DNA from: an uncultured Acetatifactor sp.
Lineage (GTDB): Bacteria; Bacillota; Clostridia; Lachnospirales; Lachnospiraceae
Assembly (NCBI GenBank): GCA_934436435.1
Contig: CAKSAN010000009.1
Coordinates: forward strand, 95,066-159,065
Direction: 5' to 3'
Length of the DNA stretch: 64,000 bases
Part shown: positions 16,613 to 25,606 of the stretch, in pieces
How the letters are laid out: each line of letters starts with the position of its first letter
How positions within the stretch are numbered: the first letter of the stretch is position 1
Made by a program: the position numbers and the translations under genes
Notes under the pieces: model-generated
The model's input: only the letters and a program-made list of their open reading frames with translations
Databases searched by the model: none
Told to the model about the DNA's origin: nothing

Positions 16613-18151
16613 TTACAACAGGTAGAATCCCGCGCTGCCCGCAGGCACAGTAACTTTTCCGTCCGTAAATCCCGCTTCCCCTCCGAAGGCATACAGCACT
16701 TCTTTTACGTTGTAATCTCCGGCAAAGCTGACCTCTCTGTCCGCCGGATTGATGATGACCAGAATCTTCTCCCTCTCATCGCTTCGCAGGTATGCCAAAG
16801 GATACTGACTAATCTCGGCATAGACGAACTCGATCCCTCCACGGCTCTGCAATGCGCTGTGAGCCTGACGGATGACAATCAACTTCTGAATCTCATGGTA
16901 CAGGGAATCCGGGTCTGCCATCTGCGCCTCTACCGTGGGACGGTCTGCGGCCTCGTCCTGTTTTATATAGAGCTTTTCCTTCGGTGCCGCACTGAAACCG
17001 GCGTTGGTGGTATGATCCCACTGCATGGGGGAACGGGAACCGGTACGTCCGTAACCGCCCTCTATGGAATGCAGATTTTCCACATACCTCATACCGATCT
17101 CATCCCCGTAATACAGGAAGGGTGCACCGGGCATGGACAGCAGGAAAGCAAATGCCACTTTTAACTCATCCCCATGGATGCTTCTTGCCAGGCGGTCCAT
17201 ATCATGATTGCCGGAAGGAATGCAGATCAAGCCCTTACGCTGGGCCTTTTCATAATTTTCCTTGTATTTCTCTACGAAAGCCGCCACATCTCCCTTTCCT
17301 CTTCCTGAGAAGAAAGGCTCCTCGCAGCGGAACAGATCGTTATAATGAGACGGTCCGAAATGTAACAGGAAATCCATATGGAAACCGCCCTGCAGGGACT
17401 TGTCCGGCTCGCCCCACTCGGACACCAGCACTGCCTCTGGGAATTCCGCATCCAGAAAAGCTCTCACCTTTCTCCATAAGGCGATGTTTCCCTTGCCGTC
17501 CTCATCATTTTTCACGAGAGTACCTGCCATATCCACACGGAAGCCATCGCAGCCCATGCCGATCCAGAACCGCATGACATTTTCCATCTCTGCCAGCGTT
17601 GCTGTAGGGCCGGGATCGTCAGGATCCTGCTGCCAGTCCTGTGTTTTCTTGTAAAAGCCGTAATTGAGTGCCGGCTGATGTGCGAAGAAGTTCACGATCA
17701 CAGAGCCTTCTCTCTCTGAGATACCGCACAGACTGCCCATATTCTCCAGACGTCCCCAGGTGCTGTCGGTCCAGATGTAACGGTCGGTAAATTCGTTGCG
17801 GTCGGCCTTGCAGGATTCTTTGAACCAGGGATGGGCCACGGAAGTATGTCCCGGTACCAGATCCAGCAGAATATGCATGTCCCGCTTGTGCACTTCCTGA
17901 AACAGACGCTTTAAGTCCGCATTGGTGCCGTATCTGGGGGCCGCCTGATAGTAGTCCGCCACGTCATAGCCCGCGTCTCCGAAGGGTGATGCAAAACAGG
18001 GATTCATCCAGATCGCATTGCACCCCAGTTCCTTGATATAATCCAGCTTTTCTATGATACCCTGAAAATCACCGATACCGTCACCGTTGGTATCCAGAAA
18101 AGACTGGGGATAAATTTCATAAAAGATTGCATTATCAAGCCACTTTGCCAT
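16613..18151 (-). CDS. GH13 family alpha-glucosidase / oligo-1,6-glucosidase-like enzyme
   Basis: Cytosolic alpha-glucan or disaccharide hydrolase of glycoside hydrolase family 13; 512 residues from the ATG at 18151, which has GGAAAGGAG before it. The N-terminus (IFYEIYPQSFLDTNGDGIGDF) is typical of oligo-1,6-glucosidases. Conserved regions: DLVPGHTS (I), GFRVDMAG with the nucleophile Asp (II), VSEWGEPD with the acid/base Glu (III) and GNHDMDR (IV). There is no signal peptide. It is divergent from the sugar ABC transporter genes at 19.2-23.8 kb, so imported oligosaccharides are the probable substrate; the exact linkage cannot be read. Confidence 0.92.
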   Translation of the reverse strand: MAKWLDNAIFYEIYPQSFLDTNGDGIGDFQGIIEKLDYIKELGCNAIWMNPCFASPFGDAGYDVADYYQAAPRYGTNADLKRLFQEVHKRDMHILLDLVPGHTSVAHPWFKESCKADRNEFTDRYIWTDSTWGRLENMGSLCGISEREGSVIVNFFAHQPALNYGFYKKTQDWQQDPDDPGPTATLAEMENVMRFWIGMGCDGFRVDMAGTLVKNDEDGKGNIALWRKVRAFLDAEFPEAVLVSEWGEPDKSLQGGFHMDFLLHFGPSHYNDLFRCEEPFFSGRGKGDVAAFVEKYKENYEKAQRKGLICIPSGNHDMDRLARSIHGDELKVAFAFLLSMPGAPFLYYGDEIGMRYVENLHSIEGGYGRTGSRSPMQWDHTTNAGFSAAPKEKLYIKQDEAADRPTVEAQMADPDSLYHEIQKLIVIRQAHSALQSRGGIEFVYAEISQYPLAYLRSDEREKILVIINPADREVSFAGDYNVKEVLYAFGGEAGFTDGKVTVPAGSAGFYLL

Positions 18152-18184
18152 ATTTTTGCTCCTTTCCGTGTTTTTCACATCTCA

Positions 18185-18202
18185 GCGAAAAACGTTTTCC
18201 GC
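18185..18202 (-). promoter_or_regulatory. LacI-type operator palindrome upstream of the GH13 gene
   Basis: GCGAAAAACGTTTTCCGC is a near-perfect palindrome with the central CG step typical of LacI/GalR-family sites. It lies 34 bp before the GH13 start, between promoter and ribosome site. The neighbouring LacI-type repressor is the obvious candidate ligand. Confidence 0.55.
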
Positions 18203-18267
18203 ATCTTTTCTTTACCATACCACAGAATGGCTACTTGTACAACTACGAAAAAAACACTATAATAAAA

Positions 18268-18445
18268 TAGCTTGATGCCAGGGTCTAAAGGTCTAAGCCC
18301 ACATGAGCTTGCTCATAGGTGGGTGAAAGACCTTGAGACCCACCCCGATATGAGCATAAAAGCGAAGCGACAGCTTCACGATATGCGAATATCGGGGCGG
18401 ATTGTGAGAGTGCGTAGCACGAAACAATCCGTAGGCATCCAACTA
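18268..18445 (+). ncRNA. Multi-stem structured RNA or intergenic element
   Basis: About 178 nt that fold almost completely. The outer stem is TAGCTTGATGCC (18268-18279) with GGCATCCAACTA (18434-18445). Inside: GGGTCT/AGACCC (18281-18286, 18336-18341) enclosing AAGGTCT/AGACCTT (18288-18294, 18328-18334) and CCCACATGAGC with GCTCATAGGTGGG (18298-18308, 18311-18323); CCCCGATAT/ATATCGGGG (18343-18351, 18389-18397) enclosing GCATA/TATGC; and CGGATTGT/ACAATCCG (18398-18405, 18424-18431) enclosing GTGC-GTA-GCAC. It ends 25 bp before the FRG-domain gene. It could be a leader, a free RNA or a palindromic repeat; the strand is not certain. Confidence 0.6.
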
Positions 18446-18470
18446 GGATAAAATAAGAATGAGGTCTATC

Positions 18471-19220
18471 ATGTTAACACAAAAAGTAAGCACCATTGAT
18501 GAACTTTTGCAGTTCGTCAACAGTCTGTATCAAAAGCACGGGCTCCGTCTCTGGTACCGCGGCGAGGAAAATGCGGATCTGACCCTGATCCCTTCCATCC
18601 AGCGCAGCCAGAAAAGACTGGACTCCGAACGTTATATCACCAATGATTTCTATATCCGGGCGAGGCAGATTCTGGACAATCCACCGGAAAAGCACAATTA
18701 TGCCGGCTGGGTCTCCCTGATGCAGCACTATGGTCTGCCCACCCGGATGTTAGACTGGACCCAGTCTCCCCTGATCGCCGTATTTTTTGCCACGGAGACT
18801 TACCGGGAGACACCCGACACCGACGCCTGCGTCTGGGTGCTGACACCGGGTCTGCTGAATGAAAAGGAAGGCTTCGGCAACTGCATCTACCCCATTGATG
18901 CGGACACCGCCCAGGAAATGCTGCTGCCCGCCTTCAAGCACAATCATCACAATCCGGAGCTGAAAAACAAGATCCTGGCATGCAGTTCCACGGAGAACAA
19001 CCTCCGTATGTACTCCCAGTACTCCAACTTCACCGTGCACAATTCTCTGGAGCGTCTGGAAGACATCTGTGATGAAAATATGCTTTACAAGATCATTATT
19101 CCCTGCGAACGGAAACAATATTTTATTGAAAGCCTGCGGGTATTCGGCATCTCCGAGAGCTTCGTATACCCTGATCTGGATCACATATCGAATGATTTGA
19201 AAGATTCCTACGGGATCTAA
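18471..19220 (+). CDS. FRG domain-containing protein
   Basis: A 249-residue soluble protein with the FRG domain, named for a conserved F/Y-R-G motif seen here as LWYRGE (about residue 28). SLMQHYGLPTRMLDWTQSPLIAVFFA is the other hallmark. The molecular function is not established; members occur near mobile and defence genes. The ATG at 18471 is chosen because GAGG lies 6 nt before it; an ATG at 18459 is in frame but without a site. It is followed after 32 bp by the ABC transporter genes and preceded by the structured element. Confidence 0.88.
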   Translation: MLTQKVSTIDELLQFVNSLYQKHGLRLWYRGEENADLTLIPSIQRSQKRLDSERYITNDFYIRARQILDNPPEKHNYAGWVSLMQHYGLPTRMLDWTQSPLIAVFFATETYRETPDTDACVWVLTPGLLNEKEGFGNCIYPIDADTAQEMLLPAFKHNHHNPELKNKILACSSTENNLRMYSQYSNFTVHNSLERLEDICDENMLYKIIIPCERKQYFIESLRVFGISESFVYPDLDHISNDLKDSYGI

Positions 19221-19252
19221 CCGGTATTCAATTTAAGAAAGGAAATATACAC

Positions 19253-20359
19253 ATGAAAATCGTATTACAGCATCTGACCAAGAAATTCCCCGCCCGCGGT
19301 CCTGTCCGCGGCCGGAAGAACCGCGAAGATGTCATTGCCGTGAATGACTTCGACTTCGAGATCCCCGACGGCAAGCTGATCGGACTCTTAGGCCCCTCCG
19401 GCTGTGGCAAAAGTACTGCCCTGAATCTGATCTGCGGTCTGTTGAAGCCCACCGAGGGCAAGATCTTTTTCGGGGAAGATGATGTCACCGGCTTACCGCC
19501 CGAGAACCGCGGCGTCGGCATGGTGTTCCAGAACTACGCCCTCTACCCCCATCTCACCGTGGAGAAAAATATTCAGTTCCCCTTAGAGAACCTGAAGGGT
19601 GCCGACAAGCTTTCCAAAGAAGAGATGAGTAAGCGGGTGTTGGAAGCGGCAAAACTGGTACAGATCGACCACCTTCTGGAACGTAAACCCAACGAGCTCT
19701 CCGGCGGCCAACAGCAGCGTGTTGCCATCGCCAGAGCTTTGGTCAAGCTGCCCAGAGTCCTGCTTTTGGACGAGCCTCTTTCCAATCTGGATGCCAGACT
19801 CCGTCTCCAGACCAGAGAAGAGATCCGCCGGATCCAGCAGGAGACACAGATCACCACCATCTTCGTTACCCACGATCAGGACGAAGCCATGAGCATCTCA
19901 GATATGATCGTCGTTATGAAGGACGGTATTGTACAGCAGATTGGCAGGCCCCAGAATGTATACGACGATCCCGTGAACCTGTTCGTGGCAAAGTTCCTCG
20001 GCACGCCTCCCATCAATGTCTTTGACGGTGAGGTGAAAAATGAGCGGTTATACATCGGCTCCGAGGCTGTCCTGTCCACTCCCGGGGTAGCGGATCAGAC
20101 CGTGCATGTCGGCATCCGCCCGGAAGGCTTTGTATTAAAAGAGGACGGACCGCTCTCCTGCGATCTGGTGCGTCTGGAAGTCATGGGACGGGATGTGAGT
20201 ATTGTTTCCACCCATGAGAGATCCCAGAACGTCACCATCCGTTCCATCATTGATGCAGATGAGGGCAAATCCCTTCCAGTGGGAAAAGTGCATTTTGCCT
20301 TAAAGCCCGCAAAAGTATTTCTCTTCCGCACCGACACCGAAGAACGCATCCGTTTTTAG
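19253..20359 (+). CDS. Sugar ABC transporter ATP-binding protein (UgpC/MsmK type)
   Basis: ATPase of a carbohydrate importer, 368 residues. Walker A GPSGCGKST, Q-loop FQNYALYPHLTV, signature LSGGQQQRVAIARAL and Walker B LLLDEPLSNLDA are intact, with a D-loop and the switch His in FVTHDQDEA. The C-terminal 130 residues form the OB/TOBE regulatory domain (VGIRPEGF). Unusually for Clostridia, where one shared MsmK often serves many importers, it is encoded as the first gene of the permease operon. Confidence 0.95.
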   Translation: MKIVLQHLTKKFPARGPVRGRKNREDVIAVNDFDFEIPDGKLIGLLGPSGCGKSTALNLICGLLKPTEGKIFFGEDDVTGLPPENRGVGMVFQNYALYPHLTVEKNIQFPLENLKGADKLSKEEMSKRVLEAAKLVQIDHLLERKPNELSGGQQQRVAIARALVKLPRVLLLDEPLSNLDARLRLQTREEIRRIQQETQITTIFVTHDQDEAMSISDMIVVMKDGIVQQIGRPQNVYDDPVNLFVAKFLGTPPINVFDGEVKNERLYIGSEAVLSTPGVADQTVHVGIRPEGFVLKEDGPLSCDLVRLEVMGRDVSIVSTHERSQNVTIRSIIDADEGKSLPVGKVHFALKPAKVFLFRTDTEERIRF

Positions 20360-20374
20360 AAAGGCAGATATATT

Positions 20375-21268
20375 ATGGAAAAACAAAATCTGAAAGCCTG
20401 GCTCTATCTTTTGCCGGCATTCCTGTTTCTGGGTGCTTTTATGATCTATCCTCTCATCGACGTATTTGTGTACTCCTTTGAAGAGGGTTACAACTCCGCA
20501 TCCCAGACCTTTTACGGCGTAGGCATGTACAATTACTCTTATGTGCTCCACGATCCGTATTTTTTACAGGCATTGAAAAATACCTTTATTCTGGTCATCA
20601 TCACCGTTCCGGTCTCCACCGGGCTGGCGCTTCTGATTTCCGCTGCCTTAAGCTCCATCAAGCCGCTGCGGGATCTGTTCCAGACCATATTTTTCCTGCC
20701 CTACGTGACCAATACTCTGGCCGTAGGTCTGGTCTTTATGATTCTTTTCAAAAAGACCCCTTACTCCGACGGTCTGATCAATCTGCTGATTCAGTTTTTC
20801 GGCGGCAGCTCCGTGGATTTCATCGACGGACCCTACTGGGCGAAAATGTTCGTGCTGTGCTTTTACACCATCTGGATTGTTATGCCATTTAAGATCCTGA
20901 TCCTGACCAGCGCTCTGTCCAGTGTGAACCCCATGTACTACAATGCGGCAAGAGTGGACGGCACCTCCCGTTTCCGGATGTTCACGAAGATCACACTGCC
21001 CATGATCTCTCCTATGGTATTCTATCTGATCATCACCGGTTTTATCGGCGCGTTCAAGGCCTACAGTGATGCCGTGGCACTCTTCGGCACGAACCTGAAT
21101 GCCGCAGAGATGAATACCATTGTCGGCTACGTCTACGATATGCTCTACGGTGACAGCGGCGGATATCCTTCCTATGCTTCCGCAGCGGCGATCCTGCTGT
21201 TCGCCATCGTCCTGACCATCACCTGCATCAACCTGCTGGTCAGCAAGAAGCATGTCCACTATGTATAG
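20375..21268 (+). CDS. Sugar ABC transporter permease (MalF/UgpA-like)
   Basis: A 297-residue inner-membrane subunit with six predicted helices. The EAA loop, which contacts the ATPase, is visible as YYNAARVDGTSRFRMFTKITLPMI. It starts 15 bp after the ATPase stop. It pairs with the second permease to form the transmembrane channel of a CUT1-type importer for oligosaccharides or polyols. Confidence 0.94.
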   Translation: MEKQNLKAWLYLLPAFLFLGAFMIYPLIDVFVYSFEEGYNSASQTFYGVGMYNYSYVLHDPYFLQALKNTFILVIITVPVSTGLALLISAALSSIKPLRDLFQTIFFLPYVTNTLAVGLVFMILFKKTPYSDGLINLLIQFFGGSSVDFIDGPYWAKMFVLCFYTIWIVMPFKILILTSALSSVNPMYYNAARVDGTSRFRMFTKITLPMISPMVFYLIITGFIGAFKAYSDAVALFGTNLNAAEMNTIVGYVYDMLYGDSGGYPSYASAAAILLFAIVLTITCINLLVSKKHVHYV

Positions 21269-21285
21269 GAAAGGAGGTCTTTGCG

Positions 21286-22164
21286 ATGTCTGATGTTACA
21301 TCTGATTATGAAAAAATCGAGAAACGCACCCGGATCCGCGGCAATATCCGTAACGCCATCATCTACTTTTTCCTGTGTCTGTGGGCGCTGATCGTACTGT
21401 TTCCTTTTTACTGGATGGTCCTGACCTCCGTAAAAAGCTATGGTTCCTATAACGCGGAATACATTCCGAAGTTTTTCACCCTGTCTCCCACTTTACAGAA
21501 CTATGTGGATGCTTTTACCACCGTTTCTCTGGGAAGATACCTGTGGAACACTTTGTTTTTCACTGTGGTCACCACCGCCATCATGCTGGTGGTCATCACT
21601 CTGGCAGCCTTTGCCTTTGCAAGACTGAATTTTGCCGGAAAAGATCTGATCTTTACCTTATTTTTGTCCCTGATGATGATTCCTAACGAGCTGGTAGTCA
21701 TCACGAATTTCACCACCATCACGAATCTGGATCTGCGCAATACCTTCACCGGTCTGATCCTCCCCTCCGTGACCAGCGTATTTTACATCTATCTGCTGCG
21801 GGAGAATTTCGCACAGATCCCGGACGAGCTGTATTACGCCGCCAAGGTGGACGGCACTTCCGATCTGCGGTATCTGCGCAAGGTCATGGTGCCTATCTGC
21901 AAACCGACGCTGATTACCATTGTGATCCTGAAGGTCATCGAATGCTGGAACTCCTATGTGTGGCCCAGACTGATCACCGATGATCCCAATTACTATCTGG
22001 TGTCCAACGGTATTCAGGAGATCCGCGAGAACGGTTTCGGACGGGAAAATATCCCCGCCATGATGGCTGCGGTAGTCGTGATCTCCGTTCCTCTGGTGGT
22101 GTTGTTCCTCGTATTCCGTAAAAAAGTCATGGCAGGCGTTGCCAGAGGAGGTACCAAAGGATGA
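21286..22164 (+). CDS. Sugar ABC transporter permease (MalG/UgpE-like)
   Basis: A 292-residue second permease with six helices and the EAA loop YYAAKVDGTSDLRYLRKVMVPI. AGGAGG precedes the ATG at 21286. Its 3' end overlaps the binding-protein gene by 4 bp (ATGA), showing tight translational coupling. Confidence 0.94.
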   Translation: MSDVTSDYEKIEKRTRIRGNIRNAIIYFFLCLWALIVLFPFYWMVLTSVKSYGSYNAEYIPKFFTLSPTLQNYVDAFTTVSLGRYLWNTLFFTVVTTAIMLVVITLAAFAFARLNFAGKDLIFTLFLSLMMIPNELVVITNFTTITNLDLRNTFTGLILPSVTSVFYIYLLRENFAQIPDELYYAAKVDGTSDLRYLRKVMVPICKPTLITIVILKVIECWNSYVWPRLITDDPNYYLVSNGIQEIRENGFGRENIPAMMAAVVVISVPLVVLFLVFRKKVMAGVARGGTKG

Positions 22165-23756
22165 TGCAATTTAGCAAAAAACTGGCATTGTTATGTGCCG
22201 TGGGCGGTCTGTCCCTGTCCTTAACCGGCTGCCACGGTTCCCAAGGTCTGCCGGAATTCACCGTTCCGGAAGAGTTTGATACTTCCAGGAACTATGAGAT
22301 CACCTTCTGGGCAAAAAATGATACCAACAAAACCCAGACGGAAATCTACAAAAAGGCCATTGCAGATTTTGAGGCCCTGTATCCCAATATCACGGTGAAC
22401 CTGAACCTGTACACGGATTACGGCAAAATATACAACGATGTCATTACCAATATTTCCACCAATACGACACCCAACGTCTGCATCACCTACCCGGATCATA
22501 TTGCCACCTACCTCACCGGGCAGAACACTGTTGTCCCTCTGGATGACCTGTTTGCCGATGAAAAATACGGTCTGGGCGGCACGGAGCTTGCCTATGACGG
22601 TCCTGCCAGAGAAGAAGTCATTCCTCAGTTTTTGAATGAATGCTCCATCGACGGACACTTCTATGCCGTGCCTTACATGCGTTCCACCGAGGCCTGCTAC
22701 GTGAATAAGACCTACGTGGAAAATCTTGGATATACTCTGCCGGATGTACTGACCTGGGATTTCATCTGGGAGGTCTCCGAGGCTGCCACTGCCCAGAACG
22801 CAGACGGCACCTATGTAGTCAACGGACAGAATGTACTGATACCGTTTATCTACAAGTCCACCGACAACATGATGATCCAGATGTTAAAGCAAAAGAATGC
22901 GGGATATTCCACGACTGACGGCAGCATTGAACTTTTCAACGATACCACCACGGATCTCCTGTACGGAATTGCCGGACATGTAAAAAGCGGTGCCTTTTCC
23001 ACCTTCAAGATCTCCGGTTATCCTGCGAACTTCCTGAATGCCGGGCAATGTATTTTCGCCATTGATTCCACGGCCGGAGCCACCTGGATGGGTACGGACG
23101 CTCCCCTGTCGGATATCAGTGAGGACTCTCTGGTGCAGTTTGAGACCGCCGTGCGGATGATTCCCCAGTTTGATCCGGAGCATCCTGAAATGATCTCCCA
23201 GGGTCCTTCCGTCTGCGTCTTCAACAAGGCGGACTCTCAGGAAGTACTGGCCTCCTGGCTGTTTGCCCAGTATCTGCTGACCAATGACGTGCAGATTGCT
23301 TATTCCGAGACAGAAGGCTACGTTCCCGTGACTTCCAAGGCACAGAATTCCGCTGAGTATCAAGACTATCTGTCAAAAGGCGGTGTGGACAACAGTATCC
23401 ATTATTCGGTGAAGATCGAAGCTTCCAAACTTCTGCTGGACAACGTGGACTGCACTTTTGTCACACCCGTTTTCAACGGTTCCGCATCCCTGCGTGATGC
23501 CTCCGGGCAGCTGATTGAAAATGTGGTGAAGTCCACCCGCAGAAAAGAAACTGTGGATGCTGCCTACATGCAAAAGCTCTACAATGATGTGGAAAGCCTG
23601 TACCGTCTCGGTCAGGGAAGTGATGCCTCCTTCGGCAAAAAAGAACTGGGTGCCATGCCCCGGGCTTCCGTGATCCTGTTAAGCACGCTGGCAGTTACAT
23701 GGATCCTGATCCTGCTGTATGTAGGAAAGGAGTACGTAAAAAATAAGAAAAAGTAA
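22161..23756 (+). CDS. Sugar-binding lipoprotein with a C-terminal membrane helix
   Basis: Family 1 extracellular solute-binding protein, 531 residues. The signal peptide ends in a lipobox (LTGC, about residue 23), so the N-terminus is lipid-anchored. The body has the typical EITFWAKNDTNKTQTEIYKK and ADFEALYPNITV opening. Unusually, residues about 502-524 form a hydrophobic helix (VILLSTLAVTWILILLYVG) followed by a basic tail (KEYVKNKKK), a second, C-terminal anchor. The protein would be tied to the membrane at both ends, close to its permeases. Confidence 0.9.
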   Translation: MMQFSKKLALLCAVGGLSLSLTGCHGSQGLPEFTVPEEFDTSRNYEITFWAKNDTNKTQTEIYKKAIADFEALYPNITVNLNLYTDYGKIYNDVITNISTNTTPNVCITYPDHIATYLTGQNTVVPLDDLFADEKYGLGGTELAYDGPAREEVIPQFLNECSIDGHFYAVPYMRSTEACYVNKTYVENLGYTLPDVLTWDFIWEVSEAATAQNADGTYVVNGQNVLIPFIYKSTDNMMIQMLKQKNAGYSTTDGSIELFNDTTTDLLYGIAGHVKSGAFSTFKISGYPANFLNAGQCIFAIDSTAGATWMGTDAPLSDISEDSLVQFETAVRMIPQFDPEHPEMISQGPSVCVFNKADSQEVLASWLFAQYLLTNDVQIAYSETEGYVPVTSKAQNSAEYQDYLSKGGVDNSIHYSVKIEASKLLLDNVDCTFVTPVFNGSASLRDASGQLIENVVKSTRRKETVDAAYMQKLYNDVESLYRLGQGSDASFGKKELGAMPRASVILLSTLAVTWILILLYVGKEYVKNKKK

Positions 23757-23762
23757 TTTATC

Positions 23763-23818
23763 AGCCCCATTCGTAAGATAATATCTGATGGTATTTTTCT
23801 GCGGATGGGGCTCTTTTT
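23763..23818 (+). terminator. Terminator of the sugar ABC operon
   Basis: AGCCCCATTCG (23763-23773) pairs with CGGATGGGGCT (23802-23812), followed by CTTTTTG, just after the binding-protein stop. Confidence 0.88.
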
Positions 23819-23828
23819 GCAAAAAATC

Positions 23829-23856
23829 TTGATTTCTCTTGCGTTTCAGGTATAAT
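23829..23856 (+). promoter_or_regulatory. Promoter of the 24-kb lipoprotein gene
   Basis: TTGATT (23829-23834), a 16-bp spacer and TATAAT (23851-23856) lie 100 bp before the lipoprotein start and directly after the preceding terminator. Confidence 0.7.
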
Positions 23857-23956
23857 GGAACTGTTCGGTGCCTGAATGCGCCGGATAAATTGAGGAGATG
23901 TCTGTGTATCTGCACAGACCCATATGCGCCACAAAGCGCAGGAATGGAGGATTATT

Positions 23957-24799
23957 ATGAAAAAGAAGACACTTGCATTAACCATGGCTCTGTCTCTCGT
24001 TCTGTCTCTCGCTGCATGCGGAAACAGCAACGCAGACGTTGCTGCGGAATCTACCGCTGCTGCCACCACTGAGGCTGCTACTACTGAAGCTGCTTCCACA
24101 GAAGCTGCAACTACCGAAGCTGCTACTGAAGCGGTTGCTGACGAGAAGTCCGAAGGTGTTATGACCTATGAAGAGTACGTGGCTGCTGATCTCGATTCCG
24201 AAGTTGTGATCGAGGCTTATGTTCAGGCAAAACAGTCCTGGTGGGGCAACAAGGCTACCCTGTACACCCAGGATCAGGACGGTGCTTACTTCATCTACAA
24301 TTCCGTATGTTCCGAAGAGGATTATGCAAAGCTGGTACCCGGTACCAAGATCAAAGTAACCGGTTATAAGACCGAGTGGTCCGGCGAAGTGGAGATCGCT
24401 GAAGGTGCTACCTTCGAGATCGAAGACGGCAGCTACATCGCTCCCGTTACCGATGTGACCGATCTGTTAGGTACCGATGATCTGATCAACTACCAGAACC
24501 GGTTCGTAGCTTTCAAGGGCATGACCGTAGAAGCTGCCGGTCAGGATGCTGACGGCAAGGATGTTGCTTTCCTGTACAACTGGGACGGTTCCGGCACTGA
24601 CGGCGATGACCTGTACTTCAACGTATCCCTGAACGGTCAGACCTATACCTTCACCGTGGAATCTTACCTGTGTGACAACACCACCGATGTCTACAATGCC
24701 GTAAAGAACTTAAAGATCGGTGACACTGTTGATATGGAAGGCTTCCTGTACTGGTACGAAGGTGTGAACCCTCACATCACTTCCGTAACTGTAAAGTAA
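23957..24799 (+). CDS. Secreted lipoprotein with OB-fold-like domain
   Basis: A 280-residue lipoprotein from the ATG at 23957, which has GGAGG 6 nt upstream; the longer frame to 23924 has no site. The signal peptide ends in LSLAAC (lipobox). A low-complexity linker of Thr-Glu-Ala repeats (residues about 25-60) lifts the domain from the membrane. The rest is a beta-rich domain with DLDSEVVIEAYVQAKQSWW and DQDGAYFIYN, repeated weakly in the second half, resembling OB-fold proteins. The ligand is unknown. It is a single gene with its own promoter and terminator, and codon use suggests high expression. Confidence 0.82.
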   Translation: MKKKTLALTMALSLVLSLAACGNSNADVAAESTAAATTEAATTEAASTEAATTEAATEAVADEKSEGVMTYEEYVAADLDSEVVIEAYVQAKQSWWGNKATLYTQDQDGAYFIYNSVCSEEDYAKLVPGTKIKVTGYKTEWSGEVEIAEGATFEIEDGSYIAPVTDVTDLLGTDDLINYQNRFVAFKGMTVEAAGQDADGKDVAFLYNWDGSGTDGDDLYFNVSLNGQTYTFTVESYLCDNTTDVYNAVKNLKIGDTVDMEGFLYWYEGVNPHITSVTVK

Positions 24800-24829
24800 T
24801 TTTATCCAGTGAGTTTTTTTATGAAAAAC

Positions 24830-24867
24830 AAAAAGAGTTGTCCTCCTTATGAGGGCAGCTCTTTTAT
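24830..24867 (+). terminator. Terminator of the lipoprotein gene
   Basis: AAAAAGAGTTGTCCTC pairs with GAGGGCAGCTCTTTT, then ATTG. It lies 30 bp after the stop. Confidence 0.85.
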
Positions 24868-25013
24868 TGTACTGACGTATGCTCTGCCTATCTGCTGCTG
24901 TGTATTCCTGCACATACTTATCTTCTCTTCGCCTGTCAGAATTTTCCTGTGGCCATCATCTTTGCGGTGGTTCCTTCCTCCGGATCTGCTTTCTGTGCAC
25001 AACCGCTCATTTT

Positions 25014-25571
25014 CTATTTTCTGCTCTCATACCATTGCTTTGCAATCTGAAAACCTTCCATGGGGACGCAGAATCTCTGGTCTCTGGGCGGCTGCAATGC
25101 GGCATCCAGTTCTTCCATATCGAACCACTCCACGCTCTCCACTTCCTCTTTTTGCAGGGTAAGCTTCTTAGCATCTACCGGTCCGGTGTACATATAGACG
25201 AATGCCACTTCATGGTCCCGGAACATTTTTCCATGGAATTCCTTCTCGTATTGGATGGTGAAACAACCGGCAAATTCCAGGTCCTTTTCTGATGCCTGGA
25301 TTCCCAGTTCCTCGTGAAGCTCCCGGATCGCCGATTCCTCAGGCTCGTCCCCCGCCTGAATATGTCCGGCGGAAGAAGTATCGAACCGCCCCGGAAAACT
25401 GTCTTTCTCCGCGGAGCGCTTCTGCAATAACAGCTGGGCTTTTCCGTCCTGTTCTCTCAAGATCCAGATATGGGCGGTTCTGTGGCGGATGCCTTTTTCA
25501 TGTGCCTCTGTGCGTTCTATGGTCTCCCCGGTGGGAATGCCTTTTTCGTCTACGATGTCAAATATTTCCAT
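25014..25571 (-). CDS. Nudix hydrolase, isopentenyl-diphosphate isomerase-like subgroup
   Basis: A 185-residue enzyme hydrolysing a nucleoside diphosphate-linked or similar substrate. The Nudix box reads G-HIQAG-DEPEESAIRELHEELGI, with the RELHEEL metal-binding glutamates. The opening EIFDIVDEKGIPTGE and the RTAHIWILR strand are typical of the YfcD/IDI-like group found widely in Firmicutes. The substrate is not deducible. It is the first gene of a minus-strand cluster of small housekeeping-like genes. Confidence 0.92.
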   Translation of the reverse strand: MEIFDIVDEKGIPTGETIERTEAHEKGIRHRTAHIWILREQDGKAQLLLQKRSAEKDSFPGRFDTSSAGHIQAGDEPEESAIRELHEELGIQASEKDLEFAGCFTIQYEKEFHGKMFRDHEVAFVYMYTGPVDAKKLTLQKEEVESVEWFDMEELDAALQPPRDQRFCVPMEGFQIAKQWYESRK

Positions 25572-25606
25572 GGTAATATGGCTCCTTTGTGTTTCTTTAT
25601 TTTTTC

